This document shows positions 41,127-50,059 of a stretch of DNA of 64,000 nucleotides, one piece after another. The stretch's first letter is position 1; each line of letters opens with the position of its first letter. Where the stretch lies: the NCBI RefSeq assembly GCF_001279775.1, contig NZ_LGDG01000217.1, positions 1 through 64,000 on the forward strand. The letters are read 5' to 3'. The notes below the pieces were generated by a model. That model did no database searches and was not told the origin of the DNA. It saw nothing but the letters and a program-made list of their open reading frames with translations. A program made the position numbers and the translations under genes. Source of the DNA: Streptomyces sp. MMG1533. Lineage in GTDB: Bacteria; Actinomycetota; Actinomycetes; Streptomycetales; Streptomycetaceae.

Positions 41127-42530
41127 GTGCATACGGACGTACTGATCGTGGGCGCGGGACCGACCGGTCTCGCCCTCGGCGTCGACCTCGCCCGCCGGGG
41201 CGTGGACGCGCTGGTGGTGGAGCGGGCGGACGGCCTGTTCCCCGGTTCGCGCGGCAAGGGCATCCAGCCGCGCACGATGGAGGTGTTCGAGGATCTCGGC
41301 GTGCTCGACGCCATCCGCGCGGCCGGGGGCGACTACCCGGTGGGGGTGATCTGGCAGGACGGACAGCGGGCCGGCGAACACCGGATGTTCGACCCGGCCG
41401 AGACGACGGACGACTCCCCGTACACCGGGCCGTGGATGGTGCCGCAGTGGCGCACGCAGCAGATCCTGTTCGCGCGCCTGGAGGAACTGGGCGGCCGGGT
41501 GGCGTTCGGCCGGGAGGTGACCGGGCTGGACCAGGACGAGGACGGCGTGACCGTGGGGCTGGGCGACGGCGGCAGCCTCCGCGCCCGCTACGTCGTCGCC
41601 GCCGACGGCGGTCGCTCGGTCGTACGCCGGGCGCTCGGCATCGGCATGACCGGCGAGACCGTCGACCCCTCCCCCACGCTCGTGGCGGACCTCCGCATCA
41701 CCGGCCTCGACCGCGACAACTGGCACATCTTCCCGCCGAGCGGGGAGGGCGAGGGCTTCCTCGCGATCTGCCCGCTCGCCGGTACGGAGGACTTCCAGGC
41801 CGTCGCCCGGTTCCCCGAGGGCAGCACGGTGGACCTCTCCCTCGACGGCATCCGGGGGGTCGTCGCCACCCGCTCGCACCTCGCCCCCGAGGACGTCACC
41901 GAGGTGCGCTGGGCCTCGGACTTCCGCCCGCGCGCGGCCCTCGCGGACCGCTTCCGCTCCGGCCGCGTCTTCCTCGCCGGGGACGCGGCACACATCCACT
42001 CGCCCGCCGGGGGCCAGGGCCTCAACACCAGCGTCCAGGACGCCTACAACCTGGGCTGGAAACTGGGCGCGGTGCTCGGGGGCGGGGCGCCGGCCGCGCT
42101 CCTCGACACCTACGAGGAGGAACGGCGCCCCATCGCCGCCGACATGCTGGGCCTGTCGACGAGCGTGCACCGGGGGGAGGTACGCCGGGGCGACGCGACC
42201 CGCCAACTCGGCCTGGGCTACCGGGAGTCGTCGCTCACGGAGGAGACGCGTACATCGGCGGGCCCACTTCACGCGGGCGACCGCGCACCGGACGGCACAC
42301 TGGGTGAGGCACGGCTCTTCGACGTGTTCCGAGGGCCGCACTGGACGCTGGTGGCGGTGGGGGTGGAGGCGCCCGAGACCCCGGACTCGGTGCGCGTCGT
42401 CCGGGGAGAGACCCAACAAGCGTACGGAACCGGCCTGTTCCTCGTACGACCGGACGGCTACGTCGGCTGGGCAGGGGACGGCACGGAGGCGGGGCCCGCG
42501 GCGTATCTGGCTCGGTTCGGTCCCCGCTAG
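41127..42530 (+). CDS. FAD-dependent aromatic monooxygenase
   Basis: A 467-aa flavoprotein of the PHBH/TetX-like class. The Rossmann motif VLIVGAGPTGLALGVDLARRG opens the protein; RPDG-type region YVVAADGGRSVVRRALG and the FAD-ribityl motif VFLAGDAAHIHSPAGGQGLN are present. A short carboxy-terminal thioredoxin-like domain follows, as in aromatic hydroxylases of antibiotic pathways and rifampicin monooxygenase. It would use NAD(P)H and oxygen to hydroxylate an aromatic compound. AAGGAG lies seven bases before GTG 41127 but only one base before ATG 41121, so the GTG is preferred. Controlled by the TetR protein. Confidence 0.9.
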   Translation: MHTDVLIVGAGPTGLALGVDLARRGVDALVVERADGLFPGSRGKGIQPRTMEVFEDLGVLDAIRAAGGDYPVGVIWQDGQRAGEHRMFDPAETTDDSPYTGPWMVPQWRTQQILFARLEELGGRVAFGREVTGLDQDEDGVTVGLGDGGSLRARYVVAADGGRSVVRRALGIGMTGETVDPSPTLVADLRITGLDRDNWHIFPPSGEGEGFLAICPLAGTEDFQAVARFPEGSTVDLSLDGIRGVVATRSHLAPEDVTEVRWASDFRPRAALADRFRSGRVFLAGDAAHIHSPAGGQGLNTSVQDAYNLGWKLGAVLGGGAPAALLDTYEEERRPIAADMLGLSTSVHRGEVRRGDATRQLGLGYRESSLTEETRTSAGPLHAGDRAPDGTLGEARLFDVFRGPHWTLVAVGVEAPETPDSVRVVRGETQQAYGTGLFLVRPDGYVGWAGDGTEAGPAAYLARFGPR

Positions 42531-42682
42531 CCGCCAACCGCCAACCGCCGAGGAGGCTGTCCACGGAGAGCTCGACGGGAACGCCCACGAAGTCGTCGAG
42601 CGCCCGGCACGCCTTCGTCAACGACAACCGATGCGAGCCGTCCGGCGGCGGTGTCCCGGCCGGAGGCACGCGGATTCAGCTC

Positions 42683-42707
42683 GCGATCACTCGGACGGAG
42701 TGATCGC
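42683..42707. terminator. Terminator between monooxygenase and mutase genes
   Basis: A perfect 10-bp stem GCGATCACTC/GAGTGATCGC with a 5-nt loop between convergent genes, 6 bp from the mutase stop. Confidence 0.8.
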
Positions 42708-42712
42708 CCGGC

Positions 42713-44293
42713 TCAGAAGGCATCGCTCGGTACGTAGGTCCCCCAGACCCCTCGCAACGCATTGCACACCTCGCCCACCGTCGCCCGGGCCCGCAGCGCG
42801 TCCTTCATGGGGTAGAGGACGTTGTCCTCGCCCTCGGCGGCCTTCTTGAGGGCCTCCAGAGCGGCGTCCACCGCCGCCTGGTCCCGCTCGGCCCGGAGTT
42901 TCGCCAGGCGCTCCGCCTGCTGGGCCTCGATCGCCGGGTCCACCCGCAGCGGCTCGTACGGCTCCTCCTCGTCGAGCTGGTAGCGGTTGACGCCGACGAC
43001 GACCCGCTCACCGGAGTCGGTCTCCTGGGCGATCCGGTACGCGGAACGCTCGATCTCGCCCTTCTGGAAGCCGTGCTCGATCGCGTTGACCGCGCCGCCC
43101 AGCTCCTCGACCTTGGCCATCAGCTCGATCGCCGCCGCCTCGACCTCGTCGGTCATCTTCTCGATGACGTAGGACCCGGCGAAGGGGTCGACCGTCGCCG
43201 TCACGTCCGTCTCGTAGGCGAGGACCTGCTGCGTCCGCAGCGCCAGCCGCGCGCTCTTGTCCGTCGGCAGCGCGATCGCCTCGTCGAAGGAGTTCGTGTG
43301 CAGCGACTGCGTGCCGCCCAGCACCGCGGCCAGTCCCTGGACCGCCACCCGGACCAGGTTCACCTCCGGCTGCTGAGCCGTCAGCTGGACACCGGCCGTC
43401 TGCGTGTGGAAGCGCAGCATCAGCGACTTGGGGTTCTTCGCACCGAACTCGTCCTTCATCACCCGCGCCCAGATCCGGCGGGCGGCACGGAACTTCGCCA
43501 CCTCTTCCAGGATCGTCGTACGGGCCACGAAGAAGAACGACAGACGGGGCGCGAAGTCGTCGACGTCCATACCGGCCGCGACCGCCGTACGGACGTACTC
43601 GATGCCGTCCGCGAGCGTGAACGCGATCTCCTGCGCGGGCGAGGCACCCGCCTCCGCCATGTGGTAGCCCGAGATCGAGATGGTGTTCCACTTCGGGATC
43701 TCGGCCTTGCAGTACTTGAAGATGTCCGCGATCAGACGGAGGGAGGGCTTCGGGGGGAAGATGTACGTCCCGCGCGCGATGTACTCCTTCAGCACGTCGT
43801 TCTGGATCGTGCCCGTGAGCTGGGAGGCCGCGACGCCCTGTTCCTCGCCGACCAGCTGGTACATGAGCAGCAGCAGAGCCGCCGGGGCGTTGATCGTCAT
43901 CGACGTCGACACCTTGTCCAGCGGAATCCCGCCGAACAGCACCCGCATGTCCTCGACCGAGTCGATCGCCACACCCACCTTGCCGACCTCGCCGCTCGAG
44001 ATCGGCGCGTCGGAGTCGTGGCCCATCTGGGTGGGCAGGTCGAAGGCGACCGACAGACCCATCGTGCCGTTGGCGATCAGCTGCTTGTAGCGGGCGTTGG
44101 ACTCCGTCGCCGTACCGAAGCCGGCGTACTGGCGCATGGTCCAGGGACGGCCCGTGTACATCGACGGGTAGACACCGCGGGTGAAGGGGTACGAGCCCGG
44201 CTCCCCCAGCTTCTCTGCCGGGTCCCAGCCCGCGAGAGCATCCGGCCCGTACACCGGCTCGATGGGCAGTCCGGACTCCGACTCGCGCGTCAT
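42713..44293 (-). CDS. Methylmalonyl-CoA-mutase family large subunit without B12 domain
   Basis: A 526-aa TIM-barrel substrate-binding subunit of an adenosylcobalamin acyl-CoA mutase. Characteristic stretches include [38 protein letters not shown] and [13 protein letters not shown]. The two residues that separate methylmalonyl-CoA from isobutyryl-CoA mutases, the Tyr in RPWTMRQY and the Arg in KEYIARGTY, are both of the methylmalonyl type. It ends before any cobalamin-binding domain (no DxHxxG), and no small subunit is in the window, so a partner encoded elsewhere is needed. In S. coelicolor the gene at this place is annotated mutA2. ATG with GGAGG upstream. Confidence 0.92.
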   Translation of the reverse strand: MTRESESGLPIEPVYGPDALAGWDPAEKLGEPGSYPFTRGVYPSMYTGRPWTMRQYAGFGTATESNARYKQLIANGTMGLSVAFDLPTQMGHDSDAPISSGEVGKVGVAIDSVEDMRVLFGGIPLDKVSTSMTINAPAALLLLMYQLVGEEQGVAASQLTGTIQNDVLKEYIARGTYIFPPKPSLRLIADIFKYCKAEIPKWNTISISGYHMAEAGASPAQEIAFTLADGIEYVRTAVAAGMDVDDFAPRLSFFFVARTTILEEVAKFRAARRIWARVMKDEFGAKNPKSLMLRFHTQTAGVQLTAQQPEVNLVRVAVQGLAAVLGGTQSLHTNSFDEAIALPTDKSARLALRTQQVLAYETDVTATVDPFAGSYVIEKMTDEVEAAAIELMAKVEELGGAVNAIEHGFQKGEIERSAYRIAQETDSGERVVVGVNRYQLDEEEPYEPLRVDPAIEAQQAERLAKLRAERDQAAVDAALEALKKAAEGEDNVLYPMKDALRARATVGEVCNALRGVWGTYVPSDAF

Positions 44294-44525
44294 GGTGTGT
44301 TTGCCTCCGCTGAGTTACTCGCCAGTTACCAGCTAGTACGGTCCGACCCTTCGACGGACTGTAGCGGCGAGCGTGCACCCGGTGGAGGGGAGCACGCTGG
44401 GACCTTCCTCACAGCCATGTTGCGGCCTCGGTCACAACGATGCCGCGCCGTTCGCAACCAGTCATCCGGGGGCAACCATCTCAGGTGACATCGGTGAATT
44501 TTCGGTGAGACGACGGGGGTCCGTG

Positions 44526-45359
44526 ATGCGTACTACGGGCATGGGGAGATCGTTCGCCACGCTGCTGGCGCTGCTGACGGCCTGCAGCTGCACGGTGCAG
44601 GCCGCCGACGGGGACGGGAAGCAGCGCTCGCCGGTGCGCATAGAGCTCCCCGGCCAGTCTCCCTCGGCCACGCCGAAGGACGACAAACCGAGCTCGACGC
44701 CCGCCGAGAAGGACACCGAACCCGCGCCCGAGGTCCTCTGGTCCCGCGGCGACACCGGCCGAGACGTCCGTGAACTCCAGGCCAGGCTGCGGCAGGTCGC
44801 CTGGCTCTTCGACGGGCCGACGGGGTCGTACGACGACCTCACCGAGCAGGCGGTCAAGGGCTTCCAGGGCAAGCGCGGGCTGCCGAAGACCGGCGAGATG
44901 GACACCGTCACCTGGCAGCGGCTGCTGAAGATGACGCACGAGCCGGGCAAGTGGGACCTCTACCTGATGGGCGGGCAGCCGGCCGACACACCGGATCCGC
45001 GCTGCATGACCGGACGGGTGCTGTGCATCAGCAAGACGAGCCGGACCCTGCGCTGGATGATCGACGGGCGGACGGTCACCACCGTGCCGGTCCGCTTCGG
45101 CTCGGAGTACACGCCCACGCGCGAGGGCGTCTTCAGCGTCTACTGGAAGTCCCGTCACCACGTGTCGACGCTGTACGACTCGCCGATGCCGTACGCGATG
45201 TTCTTCAGCGGCGGCCAGGCGGTGCACTACTCGTCCGACTTCGCGGCCCGCGGCTACGCCGGTGCCTCGCACGGCTGCGTCAACGTACGGGACGAGCCGG
45301 CCATCGCGGATCTGTTCGCGCAGGTGAGGAACGGTGACAAGGTCGTCGTCCACTGGTGA
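44526..45359 (+). CDS. L,D-transpeptidase lipoprotein
   Basis: A 277-aa lipoprotein (lipobox LLTAC, Cys20) that cross-links peptidoglycan by the 3-3 route outside the membrane. A serine/proline linker is followed by a peptidoglycan-binding domain (GDTGRDVRELQARLRQVAWL; residues about 70-135) and a YkuD catalytic domain (about 165-277) with the active-site HGCVNVRD, Cys251. The ATG at 44526 comes after a GGGGG tract. The order PG_binding_1 then YkuD is common in Streptomyces. A strong terminator follows. Confidence 0.93.
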   Translation: MRTTGMGRSFATLLALLTACSCTVQAADGDGKQRSPVRIELPGQSPSATPKDDKPSSTPAEKDTEPAPEVLWSRGDTGRDVRELQARLRQVAWLFDGPTGSYDDLTEQAVKGFQGKRGLPKTGEMDTVTWQRLLKMTHEPGKWDLYLMGGQPADTPDPRCMTGRVLCISKTSRTLRWMIDGRTVTTVPVRFGSEYTPTREGVFSVYWKSRHHVSTLYDSPMPYAMFFSGGQAVHYSSDFAARGYAGASHGCVNVRDEPAIADLFAQVRNGDKVVVHW

Positions 45360-45383
45360 GGCGCGAGCCGGAGAGACGTTCGG

Positions 45384-45422
45384 GGCGCGGGCGGGACCGG
45401 GGGAACGTGTCCCGCCCGCGCC
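45384..45422 (+). terminator. Terminator after the L,D-transpeptidase
   Basis: A perfect 14-bp stem at 45384-45397 and 45409-45422 with an 11-nt loop, 24 bp after the stop. A second weaker stem (AGGCCCCGC with GCGGGGCCT) lies at 45548-45588. Confidence 0.85.
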
Positions 45423-45590
45423 TAGGTGCACGAGCCGTGAGTACGGGGGGAACCCCGGCTCTGTGCGACGGCCGATGACCAGTCGGCTCACTCATTACTG
45501 CGCCACGACGGCCGAAAACGTCACACCCGCCGCGGAAGAATTTCAACAGGCCCCGCCTGCCCCACAAAACCTCAGGTCAGCGGGGCCTTC

Positions 45591-45697
45591 TGATCAGATC
45601 GCGCGGTACGTCGGGCTTTGATCAGGGCGCGGTACGTCGGGCTTTGAACAGGCGCGCGGCACTTCGGCTTTGATCAGAGCGCGCTGTACGTCGGGCC
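45591..45697. repeat. Tandem array of four 26-28-bp units
   Basis: Four head-to-tail units start at 45591, 45619, 45645 and 45671, each reading TGATCAG (or TGAACAG), GC-rich core, then TACGTCGGGCTT-like end. The last unit covers the stop and final codons of the membrane protein gene at 45674-46774, so the array looks like repeated copying of that gene's 3' end into the downstream spacer. Confidence 0.85.
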
Positions 45698-46774
45698 GGG
45701 CGTCGGGCCGTACGAGGTCATCGCCCGCTGCGGCGTGGGGGACACCGCGGCCGACGGCGTGGCGAAGCCGCCGTCCGTGTCGTGGTCGTTGCCGGCGGAG
45801 GACTGACTGCCGGTGTCGGCCTCGCCCGCGTCCCTGCCGTCTCTGTCGCCCCGGTCGTCCTTGACTTCGTTGTCTTCCTGGGCGTTCTGGTCGCCCTTTC
45901 CGCCCTGGCCGTTGCTGTCGGCGCCCTCGCCGGAAGAACCGGAGGAGTCCGACGAGCCGGACGAGCCGGAGGCCAGCACGCCGTTGCAGTACTTCCACAC
46001 CTTCGCGGAGCCGCCGGCCGCGCCCTCCAGGCTGCGCCGGCGGTCGGCGGCGAGCTCCTCGCCGTCGCGCACGGCACGGCAGGCCGCGGCTGCCCCGCTC
46101 CATTCCTCGCCGGAGCGGCCTTCCTGGCCGTCGGCACCACTACCGGTACCCGGCCCGTCGTCCGGTGTGGCCGAGCCGCCGCGTGCGGTGTCGCGCGAGG
46201 AGCCCTGCCCGGTGTCACCGTCGGGGGCGGGCTCGCTCTCCGGGACCTTCGGCGAGGGCGTCGCCAGCGGGCGGTCCGGTGTCACCGCGGCCGAGACGGA
46301 GGCGGCGGGGTCCGGTTCGGCGTCGCCGAACGGCAGCGCTCCGGTTACGGCCGCGACGGCGACCCCGCCGACCATGCCGACGGCCAGCGCTGCGGCCAGC
46401 CCGAGGCGCACGGGGCGGGTGCGGCGGCGGTGCCGGGCGGCCGGGTCGGGGCGGCCGATGCGGACCAGCCCGGCGTCGGAGGAACGGGTGCGGAAGCGGT
46501 GGCCCAGCCAGGCCCGTGCGTCGGTGCCCGCATCGGCCGGGTCACCGACCCAGTCGTCCACGCGGTCCGTGCGCGCTTTGCGGAAGGCGGCCAACGCGGC
46601 GGCCTCACCTGGGAGTTCGGCACTGGCGGGCGGATCCACGGAGAGCGCACCGAGGGTCTTGGCAAGCCGTTCGGCCTGGTCGCGGTCGGCCGCGTCGACA
46701 GCTTCGAGGGACTCTCCGCGCAGCAAACGCTCCGCCGTTTCGCGGTCCAGCCACCTGTACTGCTCGTCGGCCAT
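45674..46774 (-). CDS. Membrane protein paired with ECF sigma factor, two-cysteine external domain (1)
   Basis: A 366-aa single-pass membrane protein whose ATG overlaps the stop of the sigma-factor gene. Residues 1-120 are cytoplasmic and basic near the membrane (RHRRRTRPVRLG), one helix follows (LGLAAALAVGMVGGVAVAAVTGAL), and the external part is long and low in complexity (Ser, Gly, Asp). Inside it a short folded-looking module has ACRAVRDGEE and, 30 residues later, WKYCNGVL. The same cysteine pair occurs in the second pair's protein at 47766, while the rest differs. It lacks the HxxxCxxC zinc motif of ZAS anti-sigma factors. An anti-sigma role is inferred from coupling and topology. The tail ends in a tandem-repeat unit. 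Confidence 0.75.
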   Translation of the reverse strand: MADEQYRWLDRETAERLLRGESLEAVDAADRDQAERLAKTLGALSVDPPASAELPGEAAALAAFRKARTDRVDDWVGDPADAGTDARAWLGHRFRTRSSDAGLVRIGRPDPAARHRRRTRPVRLGLAAALAVGMVGGVAVAAVTGALPFGDAEPDPAASVSAAVTPDRPLATPSPKVPESEPAPDGDTGQGSSRDTARGGSATPDDGPGTGSGADGQEGRSGEEWSGAAAACRAVRDGEELAADRRRSLEGAAGGSAKVWKYCNGVLASGSSGSSDSSGSSGEGADSNGQGGKGDQNAQEDNEVKDDRGDRDGRDAGEADTGSQSSAGNDHDTDGGFATPSAAVSPTPQRAMTSYGPTPGPTYSAL

Positions 46775-47436
46775 CACATGTCCTTCTGCGTCCGCGCGCG
46801 CATATGCGTCACACTCGCGGACGTCACCGCACGTCCCTGCGGTTCTCGCTGGGGAGGCAGGGCATCGAGCCCGCCCGCCGATTCCGGATCGCCGTCGAGG
46901 AGTTCGGCGAGCCGTTTCAGACCGCGGTGCGCGGCCGTGCGTACGGCACCCGGTCGCTTGCCGAGCGTCTCGGCGGCGGTCTTCGCGTCCAGGCCCACGA
47001 CCACCCGCAGCACGACCGCCTCGGCCTGGTCCTGCGGCAGCCGGGCGATGAGGGAAAGGGTGCTGTCGGTGGCCAGAGACTCCATGGCCTCGCCCGCGGT
47101 GTCGGAGTCGGCGGCTCTGCCGGTCAGCTCGGTCTCGTCGCCGCCGATCGCGGGGCGGCGGCCGCGCATGCGTATGTGGTCCAGCGCGCGGTTCCTGGCT
47201 ATCCGGGCGGCCCAGCCGCGGAAACGGTCCGCGTCGCCGCTGAACCGCTCCAGGTCGCGGGCTATCTGCAGCCATGCCTCGGACGCCACGTCCTCGGCAT
47301 CGGGATCGCCGACCAGTGTCCGCACGTACCCGAGCAGCCGCGGATGCACCGTGCGGTACACAGTCCGGAACGCGGTCTCGTCCCCGTCCTGTGCAGCAAG
47401 CACGGCGGCCGTCAGCTCCGCGTCGTCCCCCAGCAC
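46774..47436 (-). CDS. ECF sigma factor (pair 1)
   Basis: A 220-aa ECF sigma factor. Region 2 covers about residues 20-90 (YRTVHPRLLGYVRTLVGDPDAEDVASEAWLQIARDL) and region 4 about 125-180 (LPQDQAEAVVLRVVVGLDAKTAAETLGKRPGAVRTAAHRGLKRL). The short tail after 185 is not conserved. GTG start at 47436 with GAGGAA upstream. It is co-transcribed with the membrane protein gene that follows, and close to the sigma factor at 48635 (same motif GKRPGAVRTAA.RGLKRL), pointing to tandem duplication of a two-gene unit. Confidence 0.92.
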   Translation of the reverse strand: MLGDDAELTAAVLAAQDGDETAFRTVYRTVHPRLLGYVRTLVGDPDAEDVASEAWLQIARDLERFSGDADRFRGWAARIARNRALDHIRMRGRRPAIGGDETELTGRAADSDTAGEAMESLATDSTLSLIARLPQDQAEAVVLRVVVGLDAKTAAETLGKRPGAVRTAAHRGLKRLAELLDGDPESAGGLDALPPQREPQGRAVTSASVTHMRARTQKDM

Positions 47437-47765
47437 CAGTGGTTCCTCAGTCGATGGTCGCGGCTTCGAGCCGCCGATGGTTGCAGCGTTCGTGCAACTT
47501 CCGCGCCCGGCGCGAAAGGCACGTTACGACCTGAAACCGCTGCTCGTCCATGTCCGTACAAGATGCAACCACCTCATGGTGCCGCGAGCGACACCATGAG
47601 GTGTGACAGAAAACGCACTCGTGGCGCTGTAGGAAGTACGGGCCGCCGCGCGGCCCGTGCCGCGCGACGGCCGGGGCCTCTCCTGTGGGGGGTGGCGGCC
47701 CCGGCCGTTGCCGCGGCAGTTGGCCGGCGGTCGCCGTGGCGGCCATCCGGCGGTTGCCGTGGCGG
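47437..47765. other. Noncoding region between the two sigma/membrane-protein pairs
   Basis: Two structures are present. A 12-bp perfect inverted repeat CACCTCATGGTG/CACCATGAGGTG (47570-47581, 47592-47603) lies 134 bp before the pair 1 sigma start and may be an operator or hairpin. A 12-bp stem (47667-47678 with 47697-47708) lies 58 bp past the pair 2 stop and is the likely terminator of pair 2. No gene was recognised. Confidence 0.6.
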
Positions 47766-48638
47766 CTAGTTCTTCCCCGGGGCCTTGTCGGCGTTTTCCT
47801 GATCGTTACCGGCATTGCCGCCTGCGCCGGCGCCACCACTGCTGCCGTCGTCGTTGTTACCGGCAGACCCGGAGTTCGCGCCGGCGCCGACGGAGTTGCC
47901 CGGTTCGGCCGTCTTGTCCGGCTTGCTCTCGGCCGTCGCCCGCGCCAGCTGCTCGGCGCAGTAGGCAGGCACGTTCGCCTCACCGCCCGCGGCCGCCACC
48001 AGCCGCTTCCACACCGTCGAGTCGAGCGCCTTGCCGCGGCCCTTGACCTGCTCGTACGCCCGGCAGTGGGCCTCGGCGTCCTTCGCGGTGACCGGGCGGT
48101 CCGTGGTGCCGGAACCCGAGGCGGCGGACGAATCGCTCGGCCGGGTCTCCGCGCTCGCGGAGGCATCGGCACGGCCGCGGTCGTCCCCTGCACCGCCCGA
48201 GGAGGGGCCCACCGAGCCGATCGCGGCATACGCGACCCCGCCCAGCGCGAGGCTGGCGAGGAACACGGACAGCGTCGCCCTCAGCGAACGCGACGCGCGC
48301 CGCTGCTCCCGGGGCCGCCAGTCGTCCCGGCGCCGAGTGCGCGCCCCGTGCGCACCCGCGTCCCGGGCGACCCGGAACGCGGCCACGGCCCGCTGCTCGG
48401 CCTCGGCATCGATCGCGCCGCCACGGATGGCGGCGGCCAGCAGGGTCTCCAGCGCGACGGGGCCGACCGCCGGACCGCCCGGACGACCGTCAGGGCGTAC
48501 GCGTCGGCGGTCGGGGGCCCCGCTGCCGTTCTGCCGCTCACCCATACCGTGTCCGTTCCCGTCCGGCCCGTACGAGCCGTCCCGCCCTGTCGGGCCGTGC
48601 GGCCCGTCCGACGGCCACTTGTCACCGTCGCCCGTCAT
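47766..48638 (-). CDS. Membrane protein paired with ECF sigma factor, two-cysteine external domain (2)
   Basis: A 290-aa single-pass membrane protein. The cytoplasmic part (1-120) is Gly/Arg-rich at its start and has AIDAEAEQRAVAAFRVARDAG, similar to the AALAAFRKARTD segment of the pair 1 protein; one helix follows (LRATLSVFLASLALGGVAYAAIG). The external part has a Ser/Gly linker, then EAHCRAYEQVKGR and, further on, WKRLVAAAGGEANVPAYCAEQL, the same two-cysteine module seen in pair 1, then a disordered Gly/Asn tail. Its ATG overlaps the sigma stop by 4 bp. Probably a membrane-bound controller of that sigma factor; the cysteines could form a redox-sensitive disulfide. Function is inferred. Confidence 0.75.
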   Translation of the reverse strand: MTGDGDKWPSDGPHGPTGRDGSYGPDGNGHGMGERQNGSGAPDRRRVRPDGRPGGPAVGPVALETLLAAAIRGGAIDAEAEQRAVAAFRVARDAGAHGARTRRRDDWRPREQRRASRSLRATLSVFLASLALGGVAYAAIGSVGPSSGGAGDDRGRADASASAETRPSDSSAASGSGTTDRPVTAKDAEAHCRAYEQVKGRGKALDSTVWKRLVAAAGGEANVPAYCAEQLARATAESKPDKTAEPGNSVGAGANSGSAGNNDDGSSGGAGAGGNAGNDQENADKAPGKN

Positions 48639-49237
48639 GTCGACTCCCCCAGCGTCCGGGAGCCGTCTTCCGTCACACCTTTGCCCTCGGCCTCGACGCC
48701 CAACTGGCGGGCCAGCCGCTTCAGCCCCCGGTAGGCGGCGGTACGCACCGCACCCGGCCGCTTGCCGAGGACGCGGGCGGCGGCGGGGCCGTCGAGACCG
48801 ACGACGACGCGCAGCAGTACGGCCTCGGCCTGGTCGCGCGGCAGCCCCCGGACCAGATCCAGGGCGTACTCCGTGGAGATGGACTCCAGCGCCTGGTCGT
48901 GGGTGCTCTGCGGACCGGGCAGATCCAGTACGTCCTGTTCGAGCGCCGTCGGCCGGGGCCGTACCTTCTGGCGGCGCAGATGGTCCAGTGCCCGGTGCCG
49001 CGCGATGGTCGCGCTCCAGCCACGGAACCCGGCCCCGTCGCCCTTGAACCGGCCGAGGTCCCGGGAGATCTCCAGCCAGGCGTCGGACGCCACGTCCTCG
49101 GCGTCGTCGCCGACAAGGCCGCGCACATACCCGAGCAGGCCGGGCTGCACCAGCCGGTAGGCGACCGCGAAGGCGGCCTCGTCACCCTGCTGGGCCCGCG
49201 CGACGGCCGCGCCCAGTTCGCCGTCGTACGCCTGCAC
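48635..49237 (-). CDS. ECF sigma factor (pair 2)
   Basis: A 200-aa ECF sigma factor. From GTG 49237 the protein begins VQAYDGELGAAVARAQQGDE, which lines up residue for residue with the start of the pair 1 sigma factor, and AAGGAGGGGG lies upstream; a longer frame to GTG 49330 is less likely. Region 2 is at about 18-85 and region 4 at about 120-175, with GKRPGAVRTAAYRGLKRLARQL. It overlaps the following membrane-protein gene by 4 bp. Confidence 0.9.
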   Translation of the reverse strand: MQAYDGELGAAVARAQQGDEAAFAVAYRLVQPGLLGYVRGLVGDDAEDVASDAWLEISRDLGRFKGDGAGFRGWSATIARHRALDHLRRQKVRPRPTALEQDVLDLPGPQSTHDQALESISTEYALDLVRGLPRDQAEAVLLRVVVGLDGPAAARVLGKRPGAVRTAAYRGLKRLARQLGVEAEGKGVTEDGSRTLGEST

Positions 49238-49424
49238 CCGGCGGGGTCCCCCTCCTTGGCCCAAGAACCGTCCTCGTCCGTACCCGGTCGGCGGCGGATC
49301 CGCACGGTGGCGATCCGACCGCCCTTGCACATACCCCCCACGATGATCAGCGTCTGACTTCACAAAAGTGTCACAGGCGCTCGCGTGCTCCACGGTTCTC
49401 AACTGCCCGTATTCTGCGGACATA

Positions 49425-49856
49425 TCACGCCACGACCCGCCGTGCCCGTCCGTGCAGCGTGAGGTAGAAGGTCCGCAGCGACTCCTCGGGGCCGCCGGTG
49501 TCGAAGCGGTTGTGGACCTTGCCGAGCGGGTTCCAGACGCGGCCGTCGGGCATGCGTACGCCGACCGGCTGGGCGAAGTAGGCGCGCTGGTGGACATCGA
49601 GGTCCACCCACACCGCCCCCGCGCGGCGCACGAGCACCTCACCGACGTACGCCCCGAGCCCGAGCAGCGTCTCGCCCGCCCGTTCCCGGTCGGCGCCGCC
49701 CTTGCGCAGGCCGTCGATCAGGAAGTCGACGACGCGCAGGCTGGTCACGGAGTAGTCCAGCGGCAGTCGGTTGCGTGCGGTGACGCGGGCCACGAAGGCC
49801 GTCGCGTACGACCGCATCTCTCTCGCGCACGGCCCACGTTCGTCCCTCTTGCCCAT
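49425..49856 (-). CDS. Small protein, paralogue of 52837-53268
   Basis: A 143-aa soluble protein with no signal peptide. The core pattern LDYSVTSLRVVDFLIDGLRKGG, then LLGLGAYVGEVLVRRAGAVW, then a tail with RMPDGRVWNPLGKVHNRF recurs in the protein at 52837-53268, on the other side of the amidase gene and of equal length. No named family is certain (DUF3806-like). The ATG at 49856 follows AAGGGGG; an earlier in-frame ATG at 49922 is less likely. Divergent from the amidase gene. Function unknown. Confidence 0.8.
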   Translation of the reverse strand: MGKRDERGPCAREMRSYATAFVARVTARNRLPLDYSVTSLRVVDFLIDGLRKGGADRERAGETLLGLGAYVGEVLVRRAGAVWVDLDVHQRAYFAQPVGVRMPDGRVWNPLGKVHNRFDTGGPEESLRTFYLTLHGRARRVVA

Positions 49857-50006
49857 GTCGGCCCCCTTTGCTCGGTCGGTCTCGGGAGCTTCCGCCTCCG
49901 GCCACTCCCCCCGCTTGACCAAGCGGCTGTCACCTCACAAACATCACTGGTCACTTTCACCTCCCTGGTCAGGTGACATCCGATCGGATCTGTGCGCTGT
50001 GTAAGT

Positions 50007-50027
50007 GCCACCTGTGCGACAGGTGGC
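50007..50027 (+). terminator. Hairpin in the amidase leader
   Basis: GCCACCTGT/ACAGGTGGC forms a 9-bp stem with a 3-nt loop, followed by GTTTTCG, 33 bp before the amidase start. There is no upstream plus-strand gene to end, so it may be an attenuator. A perfect 12-bp palindrome ATCCGATCGGAT at 49978-49989 lies just upstream. Confidence 0.6.
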
Positions 50028-50059
50028 GTTTTCGTGACCGATTCACAGGGGTGGGGTAG

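Noticed and set aside
45591..45697. Repeat array considered as a CRISPR
   Set aside because: Units are contiguous with no unique spacers and overlap a coding end; no cas genes.
49925..49960. Second AfsQ1 box before the amidase (repeated GTCAC)
   Set aside because: The GTCAC copies are 16 bases apart, not six.
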